A stretch of DNA of 64,000 bases from Chryseosolibacter sp964438975 (GTDB lineage: Bacteria > Bacteroidota > Bacteroidia > Cytophagales > Cyclobacteriaceae), in the NCBI GenBank assembly GCA_964438975.1, contig CAYTMU010000014.1, positions 11,856 to 75,855 of the forward strand. The letters are read 5' to 3'. The position numbers and the translations under genes are program-made. The notes beneath the pieces are model-generated. The model saw only the letters and a list, made by a program, of their open reading frames with translations. It was not told where the DNA came from and ran no database searches. Shown here in pieces: positions 1 through 9,478 of the stretch (positions are counted from its first letter, which is position 1; every line of letters begins with the position of its first letter).

Positions 1-74
1 CTTTATATCTATCTGCCGGATTAGAAACATTCTTACGAGTGGCCGCGCATCGGGTCAAACGACGACTCTGCCTG

Positions 75-743
75 CTATTGAAGGATCTCCCTTAATACGG
101 GAAGCGATTTGAAGTCGCCGAGCTGGCCAATATGTTCCGCGTAGAACTTCAACAGCACGTCCAGGATAGCCCTTCGCGGTGCGTTGGCGATCTTCACAGG
201 GGTATCGTAGCCCGCTGCGAGCAGCGTTCCGAGCAGCGCTTCCATTTCGTCGGAGACCACGCGGCCGCCGACTATCTCATTTACGTGCGTTATTCCGAAT
301 CCGAGGAAACGAGATAATTTCAACATGAAGACCAGGTGAAAGTTCTCGTAGTGTTTCTCTAGTCCATCGAGTGAGATCAGGGAATCGCAGATGAACTGAA
401 ATAACTCGGCAGCGTGGCTTTCCTCGCGAACGGTTTTGTTCAGCAGCTCATTTGTGAATACGGCAAGCGTGGATTTTCTGATGTCAGACGTGAGGGTGCG
501 ATAGGGGTGGAGGCACGACACCTCCTTGATCCGTTCAATGTTAGCATTCTCCCGGTGATAGACAACGAGGTTGAGCAATGTGAGCGGCTGGTAAAGGGCG
601 ATTTTGTTTCGCGCTGACTTGGTTCGCACGCCGTTGACGATATACGTCTGTAATCCGAACTGCTCGGTGAATATCGTCACAATGATCGACGTTTCCTGAA
701 ATTTGGTGAACCGGAATACGATACCGCGAGTCTTGTATATCAT
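75..743 (-). CDS. recO: DNA repair protein RecO
   Basis: A 222-residue protein matching RecO, which helps RecR load RecA onto SSB-coated single-stranded DNA during recombinational gap repair. The N-terminal OB-fold is recognisable (MIYKTRGIVFRFTKFQETS, then an FGLQTYIVNGVRT strand pair), followed by the helical C-terminal domain. Length is slightly under the usual 230-250 residues. I see no CxxC zinc motif, as is common in this phylum. The ATG start at 743 fits the family N-terminus. It lies 63 bp downstream of the ferredoxin gene on the same strand and may be cotranscribed. The first 74 bases of the window, downstream of recO, show no gene that I can support. Confidence 0.9.
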   Translation of the reverse strand: MIYKTRGIVFRFTKFQETSIIVTIFTEQFGLQTYIVNGVRTKSARNKIALYQPLTLLNLVVYHRENANIERIKEVSCLHPYRTLTSDIRKSTLAVFTNELLNKTVREESHAAELFQFICDSLISLDGLEKHYENFHLVFMLKLSRFLGFGITHVNEIVGGRVVSDEMEALLGTLLAAGYDTPVKIANAPRRAILDVLLKFYAEHIGQLGDFKSLPVLREILQ

Positions 744-806
744 TCCTCCCGTGAATCAGCTGTGTTTGAATAAGGTCGGTACAATTCCCCTGCCTCCGTC
801 GAGATC

Positions 807-1169
807 TTAATGATCTGAGTACTCCACGTGCGGTAACTTCGTGTCGTCCGGCACCCGGATCACAATATCCACCTGCCCGGACTCCGGATCCGAATGTGTT
901 TCCGAAAGACGTGTTTGGCAGGCGAGTCGCTCGTTGGGAAACAGGGCGCGCTGTGCCAGGTACTTCTCTTCCGGTGGGGTGCGTGGTGCCAGCAGGGTCT
1001 CGTCCGTCACAACGATCAGCCTGCACGTGGTGCAACGACCTTTTCCGCCGCAGGCGAACATCCAATCTATACCGTGTTCCTGGAAATGCTCCAACAGGCT
1101 CCTGGAACGGTCCCGTATTTCGACGGTTCTGTTGAAAAGGTTCTGGATAATGATTCTGAATACAGACAT
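807..1169 (-). CDS. 2Fe-2S ferredoxin-type protein
   Basis: A 120-residue plant-type [2Fe-2S] ferredoxin, a soluble electron carrier. Four cluster-ligand cysteines are visible: C40, C46 and C49 in ACGGKGRCTTC, and C84 in NERLACQTR. This matches the C-x5-C-x2-C...C adrenodoxin/plant-like pattern. The C-terminal strand (VDIVIRVPDDTKLPHV) closes the beta-grasp fold. The electron donor and acceptor are unknown; nothing adjacent indicates a reductase. It is divergent from the hypothetical gene starting at 1241, and the 70-bp gap probably holds both promoters. A longer ORF in another frame (541-1065) is a shadow. Confidence 0.88.
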   Translation of the reverse strand: MSVFRIIIQNLFNRTVEIRDRSRSLLEHFQEHGIDWMFACGGKGRCTTCRLIVVTDETLLAPRTPPEEKYLAQRALFPNERLACQTRLSETHSDPESGQVDIVIRVPDDTKLPHVEYSDH

Positions 1170-1203
1170 AACATCCTGGGCATAAAGATTAGCGTAATAA
1201 CGT

Positions 1204-1211
1204 TAACTTTA
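1204..1211 (+). promoter_or_regulatory. Candidate -7 box for the hypothetical gene at 1241
   Basis: TAACTTTA fits the Bacteroidota TAnnTTTG -7 element with one mismatch and ends 29 bp before the ATG. No clear TTTG -33 element was seen. Assigned from position and consensus only. Confidence 0.35.
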
Positions 1212-1240
1212 GGACGGAAATTAAGGAATCGATAGCAAAT

Positions 1241-2263
1241 ATGGATGAGAAAATCAGTCTGGATGCGATAGCTGCGTATGGTGATGCGTATGCCGATAAA
1301 GTCTCGGAAGATTTTTTTTCGTCGAAAGACAGGATCACTGGTCCGGAGATACTGAAGTTGACAAGCGTTCCGCAGGTCAATATGTTCGTAATTCGCGAAC
1401 TTCTATTGGCATGGAAGGAGCAGACAGCGAGAATGCGAAGTCCCTACTTCGACTATGACGACCTTGAGGTAAAGGAGTCACTCGGCAATTTGATGACGGT
1501 TTTATCTAACCACATCGCCGTCTCGCGACAGGATTTCGACCCGCTGCTGAAGAAAGCTGTGCGACAGTCGCTGCTGCTGATCTTCAATCCGTATGATTTC
1601 TTTTCGATCCTCGTCGCAGGGAGCAACAACGGCGTAGAGGTATCGCAATTCAAGGAGGAGATCAAGTATCTAAAGATCAACCGGGCACCCATCGTCAGAC
1701 TTGTTCAGAAGCTGGAGGAGCGGCAATTGAAGGAAGTATCGGGCAATGAAGCCTTTGCCATTCTGGACCAGATTCTGGAGGAGGTAAGCTTTACACCTGA
1801 AGACCTTGACGAACATATCCGCCAGTTTTCGGCGACCCTTCCACTCGATCCATCGCAATTTTTTCCCGCACGGGAACCCGAGGTCAGGCCTGAAAGTCAT
1901 CCGGTACCTGAGAAGCCGAAGAATGAAAGGAGATTGGTGCTGGGGGATGTGGAAGAGTCGGATGAAACCACTAAGCCGACGCTCAACGACCGGATACAGG
2001 TAGAACAGCGTACGGCGATCAATAGCACCTTCCGCAGGATCCCAAAGATCAAGGAGCACCTCACGATCAATCAGAAGTTCATGTTCACGAAGGTGCTCTT
2101 TTATGGCGATTTTGAATCGTTCAGCCGGGCTGTTGACGACCTCGATCGTTTGTCGGATATTGATTCTGCCATGAATTATCTCGAATCACACTCGTCGGAC
2201 TGGGACCGCGATAGCCGCGAATTCCACGAGTTCATGGAGATGGTTGAGAAGCGGTTTGCGTGA
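1241..2263 (+). CDS. Conserved hypothetical protein, helical
   Basis: A 340-residue protein I do not recognise as a named family. There is no signal peptide or membrane segment, so it is probably cytoplasmic. The sequence is rich in Leu, Glu and Lys and looks almost wholly alpha-helical. Residues about 215-255 are a charged, low-complexity linker (EPEVRPESHPVPEKPK followed by acidic residues). A more conserved-looking C-terminal block follows, with INQKFMFTKVLFYGD and an aromatic FHEFMEMVEKRF tail. It converges on rodA with only 6 bp between the stop codons. The single-gene arrangement opposite the cell-shape operon does not indicate a function. Confidence 0.75.
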   Translation: MDEKISLDAIAAYGDAYADKVSEDFFSSKDRITGPEILKLTSVPQVNMFVIRELLLAWKEQTARMRSPYFDYDDLEVKESLGNLMTVLSNHIAVSRQDFDPLLKKAVRQSLLLIFNPYDFFSILVAGSNNGVEVSQFKEEIKYLKINRAPIVRLVQKLEERQLKEVSGNEAFAILDQILEEVSFTPEDLDEHIRQFSATLPLDPSQFFPAREPEVRPESHPVPEKPKNERRLVLGDVEESDETTKPTLNDRIQVEQRTAINSTFRRIPKIKEHLTINQKFMFTKVLFYGDFESFSRAVDDLDRLSDIDSAMNYLESHSSDWDRDSREFHEFMEMVEKRFA

Positions 2264-2269
2264 CGAAGG

Positions 2270-3544
2270 TCACAAACGCTGCAACACCTGCCCCCTGTGA
2301 GCGTCAAGTTTCAGGAAGATAAAAAGGAGTATCGTAAAGCCCCAGAGCGAAGATCCCCCGTAGCTAAAGAACGGCAATGGAATACCGATGACCGGGAAGA
2401 GTCCGATGGTCATCCCGATATTTACTGCGAAGTGAAAGAACAGGATACACACCACGGAGTAGCCGTAGACGCGCGCAAACCTGTTCTTCTGGCGCTCGGC
2501 CAGGAAGACGACGCGCAGGAGTAATATGATGAACAGACTGATCGTAAACAGACTGCCGATCCAGCCGTGTTCCTCTCCGATCGTGCAAAAAATAAAGTCC
2601 GTACTTTGCTCTGGGACGAAGTCAAACTTCGTCTGCGTGCCTTCGAGAAACCCCTTGCCGAGAAAACCTCCGCTGCCGATCGCGATCTTGGACTGGGTCA
2701 CATTCCAGCCATAACCGAGCGGGTCTGCGTCGGGGTTGATCAGTGCCTTAATGCGATTCTGCTGGTGTGGCTTCATCACATCCGTCACTATGTAATCGAC
2801 ACTTCCGATCATCATCACAACGGTCACGGCACCGGCCGTGAGCATAGCAATTCGCTTGAAACGCTTGCGACCCATCAAGATAGCTAAGCCCAGCAGTCCA
2901 GCTACGCCGAGGTACAGATAATACTCGTTCTCAACCAGCAGCGTCAGGACAAAGATTGCCGCGCAGGCAACACCGATGATCAGGATGAACGGCGACATCC
3001 CTTCGCGGAAGAATACGAGAGTAAACACCGTGAACACGAGGGCCGTTCCGGTATCCTTCTGAAGCAGGATGAGTATAAGTGGGGCACCGATCAGCGCGAA
3101 GAGAATCAGCTGATTCTTCAGGTTGTCCATCCGGAAGCCTATTGAGCCGATCGTTTTGGCGACGACCAGGGCGGTAGCGAACTTGGCAAACTCCGAAGGT
3201 TGAACGCCAAACGAGCCGATGCCCAACCACGCTTTATTCCCACCCACTTCTTTCCCGATCAGCGGTACGAGAAGCAATACCAGCATCATAACCCCGTAGA
3301 TGATGTAAGCGAAGGCTTCGTAGAACTGACGGTCGATGATCAGTATTGCCAGGATGATAATCAGGGAGCCGCCGATAAATATCAGCTGCCGTCCGGAGTT
3401 CAGGTTTAAACTGAAAATAGAGGTATCGGCCGCCTCGTCATAGGTGACGGCGTAGATGTTCAGCCAACCGAGAAAGACGATCGTGCCGTAGATGAGCACG
3501 GTGACCCAATCGATCTTGTTCGTTATATTATCCTCGCGCTTCAA
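2270..3544 (-). CDS. rodA: Rod-shape peptidoglycan glycosyltransferase RodA
   Basis: A 424-residue SEDS-family polytopic membrane protein that polymerises lipid II into glycan strands together with its cognate PBP2. About ten hydrophobic segments are visible. SEDS signatures include GSFGVQPSEFAKF, the periplasmic loop with HQQNRIKALINPDADPLG, FVPEQSTDFIFCTIGEE and GIPLPFFSYGGSS. The only available start is TTG at 3544-3542, which overlaps the mrdA stop as TTGA, so translation is likely coupled. It is the last gene of the mreB-mreC-mreD-mrdA-rodA operon. Confidence 0.95.
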   Translation of the reverse strand: MKREDNITNKIDWVTVLIYGTIVFLGWLNIYAVTYDEAADTSIFSLNLNSGRQLIFIGGSLIIILAILIIDRQFYEAFAYIIYGVMMLVLLLVPLIGKEVGGNKAWLGIGSFGVQPSEFAKFATALVVAKTIGSIGFRMDNLKNQLILFALIGAPLILILLQKDTGTALVFTVFTLVFFREGMSPFILIIGVACAAIFVLTLLVENEYYLYLGVAGLLGLAILMGRKRFKRIAMLTAGAVTVVMMIGSVDYIVTDVMKPHQQNRIKALINPDADPLGYGWNVTQSKIAIGSGGFLGKGFLEGTQTKFDFVPEQSTDFIFCTIGEEHGWIGSLFTISLFIILLLRVVFLAERQKNRFARVYGYSVVCILFFHFAVNIGMTIGLFPVIGIPLPFFSYGGSSLWGFTILLFIFLKLDAHRGQVLQRL

Positions 3545-5355
3545 TTCAGAAATTCTCCTTTCAACACATATTGTTCGATGTGGGGTCGTTGTGTCTCCCC
3601 CAACAGATATTTTTCAATCATGAGACTGGCGATTGACGCCGCAGCCCTGGCGCCTTGTCCGGAGTACTCAACATAGACTGACACTGCGATCTTGGGATTC
3701 TCTTTGGGCGCGAATGCGATGAACACGGAATGATCGGGTCGCGGTTCATTCTGAACAGATCCAGTTTTACCACACACAACAATATCCTTGAGCTTGGCGC
3801 GGTATTGACCGGTGCCCGATTCAACGACTGCCTGCATGGCATCCGCGGCGATATCAAAATTCTCCGGGGCGATGGTTGTGTAGTGCTTCTCGATGTATTC
3901 CGGCAGCGCCTTATCCGTTTCCCCGATTGATTTGATCAGGTGTGGAGTAACATAGTAGCCTTTGTTTGCGACGGTCGCCGCGAAGTTTGCCATCTGCAGC
4001 GGCACTACGAGGTTCTCACCCTCGCCGATCGCGATCGAATAGATATTCGAAAATTTCCAAGGTCTGCCACCGTAAGCCCGGTCGTAATACGCCACGCTCG
4101 GAACCAGTCCACCCTTTTCGTTGGGAAGGTCGATGCCGAGCGGCTTGCCAAAGCCAAAGCTCGCGATGTGCTCACTCCATTCCGCGAGACCGATGCGAGT
4201 GTCATCAAAAGGACTGTTCGATTTGCCCTGATTAACCATCCGCCGCAAGGCCTGGAAAAAATAGGGATTGCAGGAGTGTGTGATTGCGCCTCTTAGGTCT
4301 TCGTTCGTGTGGGATCCATGGCAATTGATGATCGATCGGTCACAGGGGATGCGCGTGGACGGAGTTATCACGCCTTCCTGCAAGGCCACCATCGCCTGTG
4401 CGATCTTGAAGATGGATCCGGGCCGGTATTGAGCCATCAGTGGCCGGTTGAAGAGCGGCTTGTTGGTGTCGGAACTGATCAACTTGAAATTTTCACTGTA
4501 GTGACGGCCCGTGAGCATCATCGGATCGTAGGAAGGTCCGGATATCATTGCCAGTATCTCACCGGTCTCAGGTTCGATGGCGATCACACTTCCTGACTTG
4601 CCCGCCATCATCCGTTCGCCGTATTCCTGGAGGTCGATGTCGATAGTACTGATGAGGTCTTGTCCCGGGATCGAAAGGGTGTCGTTCGCACCATCGTTAA
4701 AGGGACCCATAACGACACCATTGACATTCCTCAGGAGGAACCGCACGCCGCCTTTTCCCCGAAGGTATTTCTCGTAATAGGCTTCAATACCACTCTGGCC
4801 GATCTCATCGCCCTGGCGGTATATCTTCTCGGAATCCCGGGCAAGCTGATCTTTGGATATTTCGCTGACGTAGCCGAGTTGATTGGCCATCGCCTTCGTG
4901 GTGTATGCCCGGGTACTACGGGGCTTAATGTAAAAACCTTCAAACTCGTCGATGCGATCCTGTATCCTGGCGAAGTCGAGATTAGAAAGTTGTTTGATGA
5001 ATACTGTCGGTTTCACCGGCGAGTATTCGCGGCGTGCGCGCAGTTCGCGAAATTTCTGGCGAAGTTGGGGCAGTGTCATACCAAAGACTTCACAGAATTT
5101 CGCCGAGTCGAGTTCACGGACTTCCTTGCGGATGATCTCAAGATCAAACTCCGGAGTGTTATAGACAAGAAGTTTCCCGTTTCTGTCACGGATCAGTCCC
5201 CTGACCGGCGGATCAATCTCCCGGAGAATGGCGTTGCTGTCGGCGAGCCGGCCATAGCGCTGATCGACAACCTGGACGAAAAAGAGCTTGATCAGGAAGA
5301 TTATCCCGACTGCGACGATTGTGATCTGTATTACCTCTTTTCTTCCTTCGTTCAT
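3541..5355 (-). CDS. mrdA: Penicillin-binding protein 2, elongasome transpeptidase
   Basis: A 604-residue class B PBP that crosslinks peptidoglycan during lateral wall growth in partnership with RodA. A single N-terminal membrane anchor spans residues 10-29. The dimerisation domain follows (DQRYGRLADSNAILRE, PPVRGLIRDRNG), and then the transpeptidase domain. The three catalytic motifs are present: S314-I-F-K317, S361-C-N363 and K530-T-G532. Length is typical. It sits 42 bp downstream of mreD and overlaps rodA. Confidence 0.96.
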   Translation of the reverse strand: MNEGRKEVIQITIVAVGIIFLIKLFFVQVVDQRYGRLADSNAILREIDPPVRGLIRDRNGKLLVYNTPEFDLEIIRKEVRELDSAKFCEVFGMTLPQLRQKFRELRARREYSPVKPTVFIKQLSNLDFARIQDRIDEFEGFYIKPRSTRAYTTKAMANQLGYVSEISKDQLARDSEKIYRQGDEIGQSGIEAYYEKYLRGKGGVRFLLRNVNGVVMGPFNDGANDTLSIPGQDLISTIDIDLQEYGERMMAGKSGSVIAIEPETGEILAMISGPSYDPMMLTGRHYSENFKLISSDTNKPLFNRPLMAQYRPGSIFKIAQAMVALQEGVITPSTRIPCDRSIINCHGSHTNEDLRGAITHSCNPYFFQALRRMVNQGKSNSPFDDTRIGLAEWSEHIASFGFGKPLGIDLPNEKGGLVPSVAYYDRAYGGRPWKFSNIYSIAIGEGENLVVPLQMANFAATVANKGYYVTPHLIKSIGETDKALPEYIEKHYTTIAPENFDIAADAMQAVVESGTGQYRAKLKDIVVCGKTGSVQNEPRPDHSVFIAFAPKENPKIAVSVYVEYSGQGARAAASIASLMIEKYLLGETQRPHIEQYVLKGEFLN

Positions 5356-5397
5356 TTCCTTACCCGATCCTTTTCAATTCGTGCGTACACAAGACCT

Positions 5398-5913
5398 TTA
5401 ACGATATCTGCCACTTGGGAACAGGAACTGAACGATCACTGTCACCACGGTGGTGAAGATGGCGCTGGTCAGTATCTTCAATAGCGTAAACCAGAACATT
5501 CCGAACCCCCCTGCTTCCACGAAGAAAAGAACAGCGTGGTGCAAAAAAACCAGGGGAAACGTATACATCAGGAACCACTGAATTCCATTGATAGCAATGG
5601 AGGGGGTGGAGCCGACGTCATATCCGCCCTGAGGCGTGATTAAAGATAACCAATAATTGCGTGCATACATTACCATTACGCAAGAGAACGCGTGTAAACC
5701 CAGGCTGTCGTAGAAAATATCAACACAGAATCCCATCACAAAACCCACGAACATCAGAAACAGCGGGTTGGATTCAACAGGCAAGAACAGTAGGTAGGCG
5801 ACGTACAAAAAGCAGAAAGCGGTGTTGAACAGGACAATATTCTTCAGGATCAACACCTGGTACAGCAGGTAGATGAAGAAGGAGATGATCTGTATGATGC
5901 TGATACGACTCAT
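5398..5913 (-). CDS. mreD: Rod shape-determining protein MreD
   Basis: A 171-residue inner-membrane protein with about five transmembrane helices, of MreD type, linking MreC to the rod complex. Recognition rests on size, hydrophobic pattern (including FVGFVMGFCVDIFYDSLG, typical of MreD/RodA-associated proteins) and position between mreC and mrdA. The ATG start overlaps the mreC stop as ATGA. MreD sequences are poorly conserved, so context carries much of the call. Confidence 0.88.
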   Translation of the reverse strand: MSRISIIQIISFFIYLLYQVLILKNIVLFNTAFCFLYVAYLLFLPVESNPLFLMFVGFVMGFCVDIFYDSLGLHAFSCVMVMYARNYWLSLITPQGGYDVGSTPSIAINGIQWFLMYTFPLVFLHHAVLFFVEAGGFGMFWFTLLKILTSAIFTTVVTVIVQFLFPSGRYR

Positions 5914-6749
5914 TTCTGTTCCTGCCCTTCCACTGTTTCAATAAGTGAGTCCAGTTCGTGACGCATGGAGTTTCGAACCACCTCGACATACGAGAGTTTT
6001 CGAAAATCCTGCGAAAGCTTCACGCGGAGGTCGTAGAAGAGTTCGTCCGTCAGGTTCACATCTTCGATCTGGCCGATGAGAATTCCTTCCGGGAACACGG
6101 CGTTATAACCCGAGGTAACAACCGAGTCGCCCGGGACAGGCTCAACATGGCGCGGGATGAACTTGAACTTCACGTAATCGGGATTGAGACCATCCCACTG
6201 GATAGTGCCGAAGTGGCCGGTGCGCTTGAGCAATGCTGAGACCTGCACATCAACGTGAAGGATAGACGTGACCACGCTGTAGTGCTTCGAGGTAGTCCGG
6301 ATCTTCCCGATGGCACCGGTCGGACAGATGACCGCCATTCCCGGCTCGATACCATCGTCACTTCCCTTGTTTATTGACAGGAAGTTCGTGAACCGGTGCA
6401 CCGTGTTGCTGACCACTTTGGCAGCGACGAAGTCGAACTGGTTCATCGTGACGGAGTCGCGAAGAGATGGGGTTGCGGTGATGTAATTCAGTTGATTCTG
6501 TGCCTCGAAGTGGCTGCGTAGCTGAGCGTTTTCTTCGGCGAGTGTGCTGTTTACCTGGCGGAGCAGGAAGTATTCGCGGACTCCCTGGGAGACGTCGTTC
6601 ATCGCTGCCACTACTCCATTTGAAGAATTGAAAAAAGCGGCGCCCTGGTAGGGATTGTTCCCGACGATGAGCCCCACACAGATAAGTTCAAGAAGTAAAA
6701 ACGTGAAGAAGGCCCGGTAGTAATAAAGGAACAGGAAGAGCCGCTGCAT
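5910..6749 (-). CDS. mreC: Rod shape-determining protein MreC
   Basis: A 279-residue bitopic periplasmic scaffold of the elongasome. One N-terminal membrane helix (residues about 9-30) is followed by a coiled-coil stretch (QVNSTLAEENAQLRSHFEAQ). Two beta-barrel-like lobes then carry MreC hallmarks: INKGSDDGIEPGMAVICPTG, GKIRTTSKHYSVV, and VVTSGYNAVFPEGILIGQI. It starts 3 bp after the mreB stop and overlaps mreD by 4 bases. Confidence 0.94.
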   Translation of the reverse strand: MQRLFLFLYYYRAFFTFLLLELICVGLIVGNNPYQGAAFFNSSNGVVAAMNDVSQGVREYFLLRQVNSTLAEENAQLRSHFEAQNQLNYITATPSLRDSVTMNQFDFVAAKVVSNTVHRFTNFLSINKGSDDGIEPGMAVICPTGAIGKIRTTSKHYSVVTSILHVDVQVSALLKRTGHFGTIQWDGLNPDYVKFKFIPRHVEPVPGDSVVTSGYNAVFPEGILIGQIEDVNLTDELFYDLRVKLSQDFRKLSYVEVVRNSMRHELDSLIETVEGQEQK

Positions 6750-6752
6750 GTT

Positions 6753-7778
6753 TTACGTCATCAAAACTGCCCGGAATTTGTCAATATTCTTTAAGGCAGC
6801 CCCCGTTCCTCTGACAACAGCCTTCAGGGGGTCTTCCGCCACGTGTATCGGCAGCTTCGTCTTTAGTGCGAGGCGTTTGTCGAGACCGCGCAACAATGCA
6901 CCGCCGCCGGTGAGATAGATGCCACGTTCGTAAATGTCGGCTGAAAGCTCGGGTGGTGAGGTCTCCAGGGCCTTCAGAACGGCTTCCTCAAGTTTGGACA
7001 CCGACTTGTCGAGCGCAAACGCCACTTCAGAGTAAGATATCTTGATCGTCTTCGGAATTCCGGTCATCAGATCGCGACCGCGGATCTCATAGTCTTCGGG
7101 TCCTTCGTCGAGTTCGGTTAGCGCCGAACCAACTTCGATCTTGACTTTTTCAGCCGACCGCTCGCCGATCAGCAGGTTGTGCTGACGCCGCATGTAGTCA
7201 AGGATGTCGCGGTTGAACGTGTCGCCCGCCACGCGGATGGATTGATCGCACACAATGCCGGAGAGCGCAATGACAGCGATGTCTGTAGTTCCCCCGCCGA
7301 TGTCGACGATCATGTTACCGACCGGCATCTCAATGTCGATACCCGTGCCGATTGCCGCCGCGATCGGTTCGTAGATCATATACACTTCCTTCGCCCCGGC
7401 GTGCTCCGCTGAATCCCGCACCGCGCGTTTCTCAACTTCCGTGATACCTGACGGGATACAGATCACCATCCGGTAAGAAGGGGGGAACATTCGCTTGCCG
7501 GTGTCGATCATCTTGATCAATCCGCGAATCATCATTTCGGCTGCCTGGAAATCAGCGATCACACCCTCCTTCAGCGGGCGTATCGTCTTGATGTGTTCAT
7601 GGGTTTTTTCGTGCATCTGCATGGCTTCCCGGCCGATTGCCAGCACCTTGTTCGCCGCCTTATCAATTGCGATTATCGATGGTTCGTCAACAACGATCTT
7701 GTCCCTGTAGATGATCAGTGTGTTTGCCGTGCCGAGGTCTATAGCAATGTCACTGGTGAAAAAATCAAAAAATCCCAT
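6753..7778 (-). CDS. mreB: Rod shape-determining actin homologue MreB
   Basis: A 341-residue MreB that forms membrane-associated filaments guiding lateral wall synthesis. Actin-fold nucleotide motifs are clear: phosphate 1 (DIAIDLGTANTLIY-like start), phosphate 2 (MIVDIGGGTTDIAVIAL) and the adenosine motif (GIYLTGGGALLRGLD). The N-terminal MGFFDFFTSD is an amphipathic membrane-binding segment. First gene of the five-gene rod operon. The 141 bp between it and purH contains only a weak -7-like sequence (TAATTTCG on the minus strand). Confidence 0.97.
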   Translation of the reverse strand: MGFFDFFTSDIAIDLGTANTLIIYRDKIVVDEPSIIAIDKAANKVLAIGREAMQMHEKTHEHIKTIRPLKEGVIADFQAAEMMIRGLIKMIDTGKRMFPPSYRMVICIPSGITEVEKRAVRDSAEHAGAKEVYMIYEPIAAAIGTGIDIEMPVGNMIVDIGGGTTDIAVIALSGIVCDQSIRVAGDTFNRDILDYMRRQHNLLIGERSAEKVKIEVGSALTELDEGPEDYEIRGRDLMTGIPKTIKISYSEVAFALDKSVSKLEEAVLKALETSPPELSADIYERGIYLTGGGALLRGLDKRLALKTKLPIHVAEDPLKAVVRGTGAALKNIDKFRAVLMT

Positions 7779-7919
7779 GAGGTTCAGGCGGCTAAGTGAA
7801 GTGTTTATAAATGGTCGGCCGAAATTACGTAAATATTGGGGTGTTTCAGCAGTGCAATCCCGTGAAAAAACTTACGTACACGCGGACAGGGCGACCCGGT
7901 CTCCGTCATCCGCGGACTC

Positions 7920-9446
7920 CTAATGCTTGAAGTGACGGATCCCTGTGAACACCATGGCCATGTTGTGCTCGTCGCAGTACTGGATCGAATCCTGGTCTTT
8001 CACCGAGCCCCCCGGTTGGATGACGATATCGATACCGTGTTGGTTGGCGATTTCGACACAATCCGGGAAGGGGAAGAAGGCATCAGATGCCATCACCGAG
8101 CCTTTCAAATCAAAGCCGAACACACGGGCCTTTTCGATAGCTTGCTTGAGCGCGTCGACGCGCGAGGTTTGGCCGACACCGCTGGCGAGAAGCTGGCCGT
8201 TGACGGCGAGTACGATGGTGTTCGATTTGGTGTGTTTGCAGATCTTACTGGCGAACAGCAGGGCATCGATCTCAGCCTCGGTCGGTGCTCGGCGTGTCAC
8301 GACTTTCAAGTCGCCACGATCATCCGTTTTGAGGTCGAGGTCTTGTTCAATCACGCCGTTCAGGAGGCTCTTGAATTGCTTCTTCGCCGACAACTCCTCG
8401 TGCTGACGGAGTATGATCCGGTTCTTTTTCGAGCGCAGTAATTCGAGTGCTTGCCCATCGTAAGCGGGGGCTATCAGGATCTCGAAAAAGAGTTTGTTGA
8501 TCTCTGCGGCGGCTGCCTCGTCAATCGGTTGATTGCATGCCAGTACGCCTCCAAAAGCGGAGATGGTGTCAGCTTGAAACGCTTTGAGATACGCCTCCTT
8601 CGTGGTCTGGCCTGTAGCGACTCCGCAAGCATTGGTATGCTTCACGATCACAAAAGCATTTTCTCCCTGAAACTCGCCGACGAGATTGACCGCTGCATCC
8701 ACATCGACTAGATTATTGTACGACAGTTCCTTCCCGTTGAGCTGCTCAAAGAGAGCATTCAGATCACCGTAGTAGTTGCCCTGCTGATGCGGATTCTCGC
8801 CGTACCGCAAAGTGCGCCCGCCGGGGATACTTTTCTTGAAGGAAGGGATGATTCCATCAGTATTGAAGTGAGCAAAAATCGCGGAATCGTAGTGGGAAGT
8901 TACATCGAAGGCGAGGCCGGCAAAATGTTTCCGGTCCGCCAGGGTTGATGTACAACCCGACGACTGGAGCAATTCGAGCAGGTTTGGGTATTGTTCACGT
9001 GATGATACGATCAGGACGTCCCGGTAGTTCTTGGCTGCCGCGCGGATCAGGGAGATGCCTCCAATGTCGATCTTCTCGATGATGTCTTCCTCGCTGCCGC
9101 CCTTGGCGACCGTCTCTTCGAAAGGGTAGAGGTCCACGATGACAAGGTCAATCGACTGGATGCCGAACGCCTCGGACTGTTCCCGGTCTCCGGCGTCGTC
9201 GCGCCGGAAGAGTATCCCGCCAAATATATTCGGATGAAGGGTCTTCACGCGTCCGCCGAAGATCGACGGGAAGCCCGTCAGTTTTTCGACGGGCGTAACG
9301 GAGTAACCTTGTTTTTCAATGAACTCCTGCGTACCGCCGGTCGAAATGAACTCAACACCGGCTTTGCCAAGTTGATGAATAATAGGCTCCAGATTGTCTT
9401 TGTAAAAAACGGAGATTAGGGCGCGGTTGATCTTCAGCGTTGACAT
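7920..9446 (-). CDS. purH: Bifunctional AICAR formyltransferase/IMP cyclohydrolase
   Basis: A 508-residue PurH that catalyses the last two steps of de novo IMP synthesis. The N-terminal MGS-like IMP cyclohydrolase domain (residues 1 to about 150) has FISTGGTQEFIEKQG and GGRVKTLHPNIFGGIL. The AICAR transformylase domain follows, with RYGENPHQQGNYY, VKHTNACGVA, SAFGGVLACN and the C-terminal SDAFFPFPDCVEIA and IQPGGSVKDQDSI. Near-full family length. It lies 32 bp after the nitrilase-family gene on the same strand. Confidence 0.97.
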   Translation of the reverse strand: MSTLKINRALISVFYKDNLEPIIHQLGKAGVEFISTGGTQEFIEKQGYSVTPVEKLTGFPSIFGGRVKTLHPNIFGGILFRRDDAGDREQSEAFGIQSIDLVIVDLYPFEETVAKGGSEEDIIEKIDIGGISLIRAAAKNYRDVLIVSSREQYPNLLELLQSSGCTSTLADRKHFAGLAFDVTSHYDSAIFAHFNTDGIIPSFKKSIPGGRTLRYGENPHQQGNYYGDLNALFEQLNGKELSYNNLVDVDAAVNLVGEFQGENAFVIVKHTNACGVATGQTTKEAYLKAFQADTISAFGGVLACNQPIDEAAAAEINKLFFEILIAPAYDGQALELLRSKKNRIILRQHEELSAKKQFKSLLNGVIEQDLDLKTDDRGDLKVVTRRAPTEAEIDALLFASKICKHTKSNTIVLAVNGQLLASGVGQTSRVDALKQAIEKARVFGFDLKGSVMASDAFFPFPDCVEIANQHGIDIVIQPGGSVKDQDSIQYCDEHNMAMVFTGIRHFKH

Positions 9447-9478
9447 GTATGGTTAAGGATGCTTTTAGAAATGCGGAT

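Noticed and set aside
1..74. tRNA or gene end at the left edge
   Set aside because: No cloverleaf or coding signal could be supported in 74 bases.
541..1065. 174-codon minus-strand ORF across the recO-ferredoxin junction
   Set aside because: It lies in another frame of two well-supported genes, and its Arg-rich sequence has no family features.
4660..5484. 274-codon plus-strand ORF opposite PBP2
   Set aside because: Antisense shadow of mrdA, which has all three catalytic motifs; no start context or homology.
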